Of a stretch of 6,314 nucleotides of DNA, positions 1 through 4,728 are shown piece after piece (within the stretch, counting starts at the first letter, position 1; each line of letters begins with the position of its first letter). A program made the translations under genes and the position numbers. The notes beneath the pieces were generated by a model. That model did not search any database, was not told the DNA's origin, and worked only from the letters and a program-made list of their open reading frames with translations. Source of the stretch: CAZLYK01 sp964563495 (GTDB taxonomy: Bacteria; Acidobacteriota; Blastocatellia; RBC074); contig CAZLYK010000218.1 of NCBI GenBank assembly GCA_964563495.1, forward strand, positions 1 to 6,314, read 5' to 3'.

Positions 1-16
1 CCTTGAGGGATTTTGA

Positions 17-99
17 ATAGACAGGATAAACGGGATTTGTGCAGGATTGACAAGACCCTATCTTGTCAATCCTGCACAAATCCCGTTTATCCTGTCTAT
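17..99. repeat. Perfect 39-bp inverted repeat (ACAGGATT-family palindrome, copy A)
   Basis: Positions 17-55 are the exact reverse complement of 61-99 (39 of 39 bases), separated by the 5-nt loop CCCTA. Each arm is built from imperfect units of about 10 bp resembling ACAGGATT: ACAGGAT, ACGGGATT, GCAGGATT, then GACA. The arm shares the head ATAGACAGGAT and the core TGCAGGATT, at the same offset, with the copies at 1151-1214 and 6279-6314, so this is one repeat family. In RNA it would form a very stable 39-bp hairpin, a plausible RNase III substrate. It ends 10 nt before the holA ATG. No transposase or clear target-site duplication is visible. Confidence 0.95.
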
Positions 100-109
100 C
101 CTTCCAGAT

Positions 110-1156
110 ATGAAAAAGCAGGATGGGTTGAGAACACAATCCGAGTTTTACCGCCGGCTTCAATCGGGGCAGATCGAGCGGCTCTACCTGCTCGAAGGGG
201 AGGAGAAATACCAGCGCGCGCAGGCGCTGGCCAGACTCGCCGCGACCGCAATCGATCAATCCGTCCGCGATTTCAATTACTCGACGATCTCGGTCGCGCA
301 GGGAAATTTGGATCAGGCCCTGGCCATGGCCAGGCAATTTCCGATGATCTCGCCGCGACGGATGGTCGTCGTCACCGGCTTTGAAGCAATCAGCGACGAT
401 GCCCAGCTCGAGCTTTTGAAGGATTATTTGCGCGCGCCGGTCGAGTCGACCGTCCTCGTCTTCGTCAGCGATGGACTGGACAACCGGCGTAATATCGCCG
501 CCATGCTGCACAAGGGATGTGAGGTGATCAGATTCGATCGGCTCGATGACCAGCAAACGATTCAATGGGTGCGCGATTACTTCGCGCGCGAGAACTGCAT
601 GATCGATGCATCAGCGGCCGCCTACCTGGTTGGCATGGTCGGAGTCGACCTGCTCAAACTTTCGAACGAGATCGACAAGCTGATCACCTATGCCGGCGGA
701 GAGAGCGGCAGAAAGTTTGTCACGGAGGCCGAGATAGACCTGCTCGTCCGCAATTCGCGTGAGCATTCGAACTTCGAATTGACCGATGCGATTCTGGACG
801 GAGATCGCAAACGCGCGCTCAGGCTGCTCGATCGCATCTTCGCCAACACTTCCGAGTCTCAGCAGTCCTTATCGCTCATGATTCTAGGCGCGATCGCCAG
901 CAATTACCGCCGCCTGCTGGCCGCCAAAGAATTGATCAGGCAGAACGCCCCCAACTCAGAGGTAGCGAGGGCCGTCGGTATGTCGCCCTATGCGGTGACG
1001 AAATTTAACGAACGCGCGCGCCGCGTCGAGACCGGCCGAGTGGTTAAAGCGATTGAGCGAATCGCCCAGACCGATGTCGCCCTTAAATCGTCACTCGCCA
1101 CTCCACGCCTCCAGCTCGAATTGCTGATCTGCGAACTGTGTCCCAGGATGAAATAG
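110..1156 (+). CDS. holA: DNA polymerase III subunit delta (clamp loader)
   Basis: This encodes the delta subunit of the replicative clamp loader, which in the known family binds and opens the beta sliding clamp. The 348-aa product is close to the E. coli HolA length. Visible hallmarks are the N-terminal IERLYLLEGEEKY (22-34), matching the family's YLL-G start; LKLSNEIDKLITYAGG (182-197) in the helical middle domain; FELTDAILDGD (222-232) opening the C-terminal domain; LGAIASNYRRLLAAKEL (259-275); and TDVALKSSLATPRL (321-334), the equivalent of the usual D-x-x-LK-tg stretch near the C terminus. The frame stays open upstream to 47, but those codons lie in the inverted repeat, so I start at ATG 110. 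That ATG has no good Shine-Dalgarno sequence. TTG 128, with AGGA at 120-123, is an alternative. The stop TAG (1154-1156) lies inside repeat copy B. Confidence 0.93.
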   Translation: MKKQDGLRTQSEFYRRLQSGQIERLYLLEGEEKYQRAQALARLAATAIDQSVRDFNYSTISVAQGNLDQALAMARQFPMISPRRMVVVTGFEAISDDAQLELLKDYLRAPVESTVLVFVSDGLDNRRNIAAMLHKGCEVIRFDRLDDQQTIQWVRDYFARENCMIDASAAAYLVGMVGVDLLKLSNEIDKLITYAGGESGRKFVTEAEIDLLVRNSREHSNFELTDAILDGDRKRALRLLDRIFANTSESQQSLSLMILGAIASNYRRLLAAKELIRQNAPNSEVARAVGMSPYAVTKFNERARRVETGRVVKAIERIAQTDVALKSSLATPRLQLELLICELCPRMK

Positions 1157-1214
1157 ACAGGATTTGACCTTATCCTGTTTAATCCTGCAAAAATCCTGTC
1201 AATCCTGTCTATTT
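1151..1214. repeat. Palindromic repeat between convergent genes (copy B), possible bidirectional terminator
   Basis: The outer arms AAATAGACAGGATT (1151-1164) and its exact reverse complement (1201-1214) flank a 36-nt interior. On the minus strand the interior reads as further ACAGGATT-type units (GACAGGATT, TGCAGGATT, AAACAGGAT). Copy B therefore has one complete unit in minus orientation plus a 14-bp inverted end. A slipped 10-bp pairing, 1157-1166 with 1191-1200, is also possible. The last three bases of the holA stop (1154-1156) and of the radical SAM stop (complement of 1209-1211) lie in the two arms. Sitting exactly between convergent genes, it could end transcription both ways, but no strong T-run follows, so the terminator role is an inference. 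Confidence 0.9.
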
Positions 1215-2213
1215 ATTCAACTGGACCAGCATCGGCTGTTCGGTAGTCTTCTTGAAGCGGCCCAGGCAGACCAGGCACGGGTAGTGCAGTCTCTCTTTCT
1301 GCTCAGGATCCGAGGCCATGACCAGCCGCTCTCGATGAACCCGGTTGACCAGATCCATGAGCCGGCCGAGGGCTTCGGCCAAACTCTCGCGCTTCAGATC
1401 TCCAACCACATCTTCCCCGCCCTCTCCCGCATCCCGATAATTTGAGAGCTGGCAGCAGAGCGTGAGGTGTCCCCGGTAATCTATATTCAGGTCATCCAGA
1501 GTGAGCGGGGCGCAGCGCGGCAGGTAGTAATCGGTGTAGAAACCCACGGCCATCGAGATGTCGTGACGGAATCCGGTCATGACGCGGGCGACATCGCGCT
1601 CAACGGCGCGCCATTCACTGAGCGGCAAAATCAGGTCTTCCCCCATGTTGTGCTCGGTCGGGTTCTGGTGTCCAAAGATCTGGCGTTTAACCTTGAGGTG
1701 GGCGCCGAGCAGGGCCAGCTGATCGATCTCGTGCCGGTTGACCTTATTAATAGTAGTGATGATCGAGGGCTCGATCCCGACGGCCTGGCAGGTGGCGATC
1801 GAGGTCACGACTTCGCGGTAAGATCCCTGGCCTCGAATCCGGTCGTGTGTCTGCGCCGTCGCACCGTCCAGACTGAATGAGATCCCGGAAAGCTTCGACC
1901 GGCGCAGCGGAGTGCTGACGGCCTTGAGAGTCTTGGGAAAATTACGGCCGTTGGTCAGGAAGTGGTAGGTGTAACCGTGTTTCGAGATCAGATCAAGCGC
2001 CTCGCCGAAATGCGGATGCATCGGAGGCTCACCTCCCGTGATCGCGATATGGTTATACCCGAGCGGCCTGGCCTCGATCAGAATTTTTTCGAGCACCCCC
2101 AGAGGGAGGAAGAGATCTTGATTGTTCTCCGCCCCTCCACGATAAATGCTGCGGAAGCAATGAGTGCAGTCAAGATTGCAGACGTTATTTAACTCGATTC
2201 CAATTCGCGGCAT
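1209..2213 (-). CDS. Radical SAM protein with SPASM/twitch-like C-terminal cysteines
   Basis: This is a 334-aa radical SAM enzyme, a family that uses a [4Fe-4S] cluster and S-adenosylmethionine to start radical chemistry. The cluster motif CNLDCTHC gives Cys12, Cys16 and Cys19 (CxxxCxxC). GGEP at 60-63 is the SAM-binding motif, and ISFSLDG (111-117) with HDRIRGQGSY (123-132) is typical of the PqqE/MoaA-like branch. The C-terminal part has Cys234, a G-x4-C motif at Gly248-Cys253 (with Cys254) and PCLVC (Cys313, Cys316), which fits an auxiliary Fe-S cluster of the twitch or reduced-SPASM type. Family members modify peptides or small substrates; the substrate here is unknown and I see no recognisable precursor-peptide gene beside it. 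The start ATG is the complement of 2211-2213, with a weak GGGAA about 9 nt upstream. It converges on holA, and its TAG stop lies in repeat copy B. Confidence 0.9.
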   Translation of the reverse strand: MPRIGIELNNVCNLDCTHCFRSIYRGGAENNQDLFLPLGVLEKILIEARPLGYNHIAITGGEPPMHPHFGEALDLISKHGYTYHFLTNGRNFPKTLKAVSTPLRRSKLSGISFSLDGATAQTHDRIRGQGSYREVVTSIATCQAVGIEPSIITTINKVNRHEIDQLALLGAHLKVKRQIFGHQNPTEHNMGEDLILPLSEWRAVERDVARVMTGFRHDISMAVGFYTDYYLPRCAPLTLDDLNIDYRGHLTLCCQLSNYRDAGEGGEDVVGDLKRESLAEALGRLMDLVNRVHRERLVMASDPEQKERLHYPCLVCLGRFKKTTEQPMLVQLNK

Positions 2214-2281
2214 AAAAAGCTGTTCCCAAAGGGATCCCGCAAGCCGGGGCGGCCTCAGGACGATCGACCGGGGCAGCCGGA

Positions 2282-2311
2282 ATATTACAGCCTGATGGGT
2301 TTTAATGCTAA
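2282..2311 (-). promoter_or_regulatory. Candidate promoter for the radical SAM gene
   Basis: Read on the minus strand this is TTAGCA (complement of 2306-2311), an 18-bp spacer, then TAATAT (complement of 2282-2287). It lies about 70 bp upstream of the radical SAM start. It resembles a sigma-70-type promoter (4 of 6 at -35, 5 of 6 at -10), but matches of this quality occur by chance in AT-rich DNA. Confidence 0.35.
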
Positions 2312-2366
2312 TAACAAACCATTTTTATTTCTACACGCTTCAGTTAAGTCAAACGTATTCATTCGG

Positions 2367-2396
2367 TTGCGGCGCTTCCTCGGCTTGCGTTATGAT
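2367..2396 (+). promoter_or_regulatory. Candidate promoter for the sigma-factor block
   Basis: TTGCGG (2367-2372), an 18-bp spacer and TATGAT (2391-2396) form a housekeeping-type promoter with a strong -10 and a weak -35. Transcription would start near 2403, giving a leader of about 195 nt before GTG 2599. That start falls at the edge of the hairpin at 2404-2436, so either the hairpin shapes the 5' end or the true promoter is further upstream. I saw no clear ECF-type GAAC/TC promoter at a sensible position. Confidence 0.35.
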
Positions 2397-2403
2397 GACC
2401 CGC

Positions 2404-2436
2404 CCCGAGGCGGGATTTCCGCCCGGGCAGTTTTTT
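2404..2436 (+). terminator. Terminator-like hairpin in the sigma gene leader
   Basis: CCCG (2404-2407) pairs with CGGG (2424-2427), and GGCGG (2409-2413) pairs with CCGCC (2419-2423). The result is a 9-bp GC stem with one bulged A (2408) and loop GATTT. It is followed after CAG by TTTTTT (2431-2436), the form of a Rho-independent terminator on the + strand. An alternative 6-bp hairpin, CCCGCC (2399-2404) with GGCGGG (2409-2414), would exclude it, as an antiterminator would. No + strand gene ends just upstream, so this may be an attenuator for the sigma block. Confidence 0.5.
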
Positions 2437-2598
2437 AGACCAAGAATTAAAATCTTCGGAGAGAGCAACCGCAATAAAAAGAGAGGCATCACACGCGCCG
2501 AAAAGCTGCGCACAAGTTCTTCAGGCAGTACCGTAGACGAGGCGCTGCACTATCCCCGCAAAGTCTGTGATGCTTGCTCCGGGGGCGAGCGAACTTAA

Positions 2599-3165
2599 GT
2601 GACAGCGAATGTGATCAACGACGCGACGTCGGATTATGATCTGGCGCAGGCGTCAGCACGCGGAGATATGGCAGCCTTTGAGACGCTTTACCAGCGTCAT
2701 CATCGTCGCGTCTACAGTCTGTGTCTTCGCATGGTGGCCAATGCCACTGAAGCCGAAGATCTGTCGCAGGAAGTTTTTGTACAGCTCTTTCGCAAGATAG
2801 GCAGTTTTCGCGGTGAGTCGGCTTTCACCACCTGGTTGCATCGTTTGACGGTCAACCACGTGTTGATGCATTTCCGCAAAAAGGGAGTGCGGATGGAGAA
2901 GACCACCGAAGAGGGCGAAATCGGTGAGATCCAGGACATAATCCAGTCAGTCAGCGAACGCCCGCGTTTTGTTGACCGGATCGCGCTCGATAAAGCCATC
3001 TCGGAATTGCCGCCCGGTTACCGGTCGGTCTTTGTGCTGCACGATGTCGAAGGCTACGAACACGAAGAAGTAGCCGATCTGCTCGGCGTCAGCGTCGGCA
3101 CATCGAAATCACAACTTCACAAAGCCCGAATGCGTCTCCGGGATCTGCTCAATAAGAAAACGTGA
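2599..3165 (+). CDS. ECF-family RNA polymerase sigma factor (RpoE-like)
   Basis: This is a 188-aa extracytoplasmic-function sigma factor, which in the family directs RNA polymerase to a stress or envelope regulon. Region 2 spans about 24-95: AFETLYQRHHRRVYSL (26-41), then EAEDLSQEVFVQLFRKIGSF (51-70), the core-binding and -10 recognition helices, then FTTWLHRLTVNHVL (76-89). Region 4 spans about 130-185, with ELPPGYRSVFVLHDVEGYEHEEVADLLG (136-163) and the helix-turn-helix segment SVGTSKSQLHKARMRLRD (165-182). There is no region 3, as expected for the group. The start is GTG 2599, immediately after an in-frame TAA; GTG 2611 is a possible alternative, and neither has a strong ribosome site. The anti-sigma gene downstream supports the assignment. 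Target promoters are unknown. Confidence 0.94.
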   Translation: MTANVINDATSDYDLAQASARGDMAAFETLYQRHHRRVYSLCLRMVANATEAEDLSQEVFVQLFRKIGSFRGESAFTTWLHRLTVNHVLMHFRKKGVRMEKTTEEGEIGEIQDIIQSVSERPRFVDRIALDKAISELPPGYRSVFVLHDVEGYEHEEVADLLGVSVGTSKSQLHKARMRLRDLLNKKT

Positions 3166-3260
3166 GTATTGATCAAGTCACGATTCAGTCGCTGATCCTC
3201 ACAATCATCGACCCACGGCGACTGACGATGGCTGAAGGTAAGTGTAAGAGAGGAAAGTAG
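3162..3260 (+). CDS. Possible 32-aa small protein between sigma and anti-sigma genes
   Basis: GTG 3162 overlaps the sigma-factor stop (GTGA, a 4-base overlap typical of translational coupling). The frame runs 32 codons to TAG 3258-3260, one base before the anti-sigma ATG at 3262. The product would begin MSIDQVTIQSLILTII and end in a basic tail, KCKRGK. An internal ATG at 3228 could start a shorter 10-codon version. There is no strong ribosome site (AAGAAA lies just before GTG). An open frame of this length arises fairly often by chance, so only the tight fit at both ends favours a real leader or small gene. I recognise no family. Confidence 0.25.
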   Translation: MSIDQVTIQSLILTIIDPRRLTMAEGKCKRGK

Positions 3261-3261
3261 T

Positions 3262-3948
3262 ATGGAATGCCGAGCCGTGCTTAGCTCGTTGTCCGAGTAT
3301 CTGGACGGTCAGAATTCGTGGTTGTCGGCCAGCGAGGTACGCGAGATTGATAATCATCTGGCGTCTTGTTCCGGCTGCCAGAGAGTCAAAGTGGAGTTGA
3401 GTGAGATCAGGACAGCCGCGCGTGAATTGCCTTTGCATACTCCGCCGCGCGCCATGTGGACGCGAATCGCCAACACGATCGAGGCGGAGATGACCGCCGT
3501 GACCGCACCACTCAACATGCCCGATCAGAAGACCGGGTGGTGGGAAAAACTCAAATCGCGCAAATTCAGCGTCTCCGTGCCGCAGTTGGCCGGCGCCGGA
3601 GCAATCGCCGTCGCGGCCATGATCTTCGGGTTGAACAGTTTTTCTCCGACCCATTCCGTGGTCATGCAAAATCTACCGGCCCTGACCACCGCACTGCTGC
3701 CGGACGAAGACCGGATCAAGGCCGACATCGAACGCCGCCTGGCCGCGATCAACGCTCGCAAAGCGACCTGGGATCCACAGGCCCGCGCTGAATTCGATAC
3801 GCATCTGAACAAGGTCGAAGAGTCGCTCAACCACTGCCGTCAGATGCTCCAGGCCAATCCCGGCGACAAGGTCCAGCAACAGATGGTCCTCTCACTATAC
3901 AACGAAAAACGCCAGCTCCTGGATGATGTCGAACGTCTCAAATGGTAG
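3262..3948 (+). CDS. Membrane-anchored zinc-finger anti-sigma factor
   Basis: This is a 228-aa single-pass membrane protein that probably holds the preceding sigma factor inactive at the membrane. The N-terminal cytoplasmic part is a zf-HC2/ZAS-type domain: Cys3, then His32-x3-Cys36-x2-Cys39 (HLASCSGC), the zinc-ligand pattern of this family. One hydrophobic segment spans about 105-125 (VPQLAGAGAIAVAAMIFGL). The C-terminal part, about 150-228, lies outside and is rich in charged helix with coiled-coil character (IKADIERRLAAINARK, EFDTHLNKVEESLNHCRQML, NEKRQLLDDVERLKW); it may be the sensor. The ribosome site AGAGGAAAG (3249-3257) precedes ATG 3262 and fixes the start. It lies 96 bp after the sigma gene in the same direction. 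The signal it senses is unknown. Confidence 0.92.
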   Translation: MECRAVLSSLSEYLDGQNSWLSASEVREIDNHLASCSGCQRVKVELSEIRTAARELPLHTPPRAMWTRIANTIEAEMTAVTAPLNMPDQKTGWWEKLKSRKFSVSVPQLAGAGAIAVAAMIFGLNSFSPTHSVVMQNLPALTTALLPDEDRIKADIERRLAAINARKATWDPQARAEFDTHLNKVEESLNHCRQMLQANPGDKVQQQMVLSLYNEKRQLLDDVERLKW

Positions 3949-3964
3949 GACAGGGTTGATTTGG

Positions 3965-4705
3965 ATGCGACCGAAGAGAGCTTCAAATAGATCGAATTTC
4001 CTGGTTGAGCTGGTCCTTGGATGGGTCGTCGTATCCGCCCTCTCGGTCACGATCAACGCCCAAAGTTTCAGCAAGACATTCACTGTCTCGCCCGATGCGG
4101 GCGAGCTTGAAGTCCTCAACCAGATCGGGGCGATCAAGATCACCGCCGTCGCTTCGCCCCAGGGAAAGATCGTTATCAATGCGAGGCAGGTTGACCGGGA
4201 CGTCCGGATCAACGCGGAACAAACCTCGGAAGGAAAAGTCAAGGTCGAGGTCAAGGGGCGCGGGACGACCGATTTCGAGATCACTGTTCCTCCATCGACC
4301 AAACTCGACCTGCTGACTTACAAAGGCGGCATCACCGTGGTCAACCTGACCGGTCGGGTGCGGGCGCGAATCACCACCGAGGGTAATATTCAGTTCACAG
4401 GTCTGCGCAGCACCAAGGTCGAAGCGCACAGCACGAGCGGAAATGTCAGTTTCAGCGGCGATATCCTGCCCAACGGCGAGTACTCGCTCAAATCATTTTC
4501 CGGTCGGGTCGACGCGACATTTCCCGCCAACTCCGATTTCAAGCTCTCGGCCTCGTCCTTCAGCGGGGTCATGGATTTGGGCGGTTTTCCGATGAAGTTC
4601 GACAGGCAAACCAATCAACTCGTCGAGGCGTCTTGCGGGACCGGACGAGCTAAAGTCTATCTGTGGACGCAGGAAGGCAGCATCTATTTGCACCGTAAGC
4701 CATAG
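3965..4705 (+). CDS. Secreted DUF4097-type beta-repeat protein (putative adhesin family)
   Basis: This is a 246-aa exported protein. The N terminus has basic residues (MRPKRASNR), a hydrophobic stretch (12-29) and a likely signal-peptidase site after INA (30-32). The mature part is beta-rich, with repeats about 20 residues apart: TEGNIQF (138-144), TSGNVSF (158-164), FSGRVDA (178-184), FSGVMDL (199-205) and QEGSIYL (236-242). This is the SGxV pattern of the DUF4097/'putative adhesin' beta-helix family, whose biochemical role is not firmly established. I prefer ATG 3965, preceded by CAGGG (3951-3955), because it gives a normal signal peptide. The frame is open back to ATG 3923, which would overlap the anti-sigma gene, and TTG 3956 is also possible. 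At 16 bp after the anti-sigma gene it is probably in the same operon and in the sigma regulon (inferred). Confidence 0.83.
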   Translation: MRPKRASNRSNFLVELVLGWVVVSALSVTINAQSFSKTFTVSPDAGELEVLNQIGAIKITAVASPQGKIVINARQVDRDVRINAEQTSEGKVKVEVKGRGTTDFEITVPPSTKLDLLTYKGGITVVNLTGRVRARITTEGNIQFTGLRSTKVEAHSTSGNVSFSGDILPNGEYSLKSFSGRVDATFPANSDFKLSASSFSGVMDLGGFPMKFDRQTNQLVEASCGTGRAKVYLWTQEGSIYLHRKP

Positions 4706-4718
4706 GCACTGAATTGAC

Positions 4719-4722
4719 AGGA
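4719..4722 (+). promoter_or_regulatory. Ribosome binding site that decides the ligase TTG start
   Basis: AGGA at 4719-4722 lies 6 nt before TTG 4729, a good spacing. The nearby ATG 4722 is in another frame and meets TAA 4776-4778 after 18 codons, so it cannot start the gene. The AGGA is part of ATTGACAGGAT (4713-4723), which is identical to 11 bases of the repeat family. Confidence 0.6.
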
Positions 4723-4728
4723 TGAAAT

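Larger units (their letters stand above)
2214..2598. other. Divergent intergenic region, 385 bp, no convincing gene
   Basis: This separates the leftward radical SAM gene from the rightward sigma-factor block. An AT-rich core around 2281-2360 holds the candidate promoters. A GC-rich hairpin with a T-run lies at 2404-2436. The stretch 2440-2598 has no motif I recognise. A 97-codon frame from ATG 2305 stays open to TAA 2596-2598, just before the sigma GTG, but its composition does not look like protein. Confidence 0.7.

Noticed and set aside
3..20. Possible 3' end of an upstream + strand gene (LRDFE then TAG 18-20, or LEGF then TGA 14-16)
   Set aside because: Too few codons remain to tell the frame or the gene. 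The TAG version would fit the stop-in-repeat pattern but cannot be shown here.
17..99. CRISPR-like or tandem-repeat array
   Set aside because: The repeat units are palindromic and dispersed, without regular unique spacers or cas genes.
47..109. Upstream extension of the holA reading frame
   Set aside because: These 21 codons lie mostly in the inverted repeat and translate to repeat-type sequence. They add nothing expected at the HolA N terminus.
2305..2598. 97-codon frame upstream of and in phase with the sigma factor
   Set aside because: The translation lacks protein-like composition, crosses the terminator-like hairpin, has no ribosome site I can identify, and ends in TAA just before GTG 2599.
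3525..3830. Minus-strand 101-codon frame opposite the anti-sigma gene, and similar frames opposite other genes
   Set aside because: They overlap well-supported genes, show no domain or motif, and are expected as shadows in GC-rich coding DNA.
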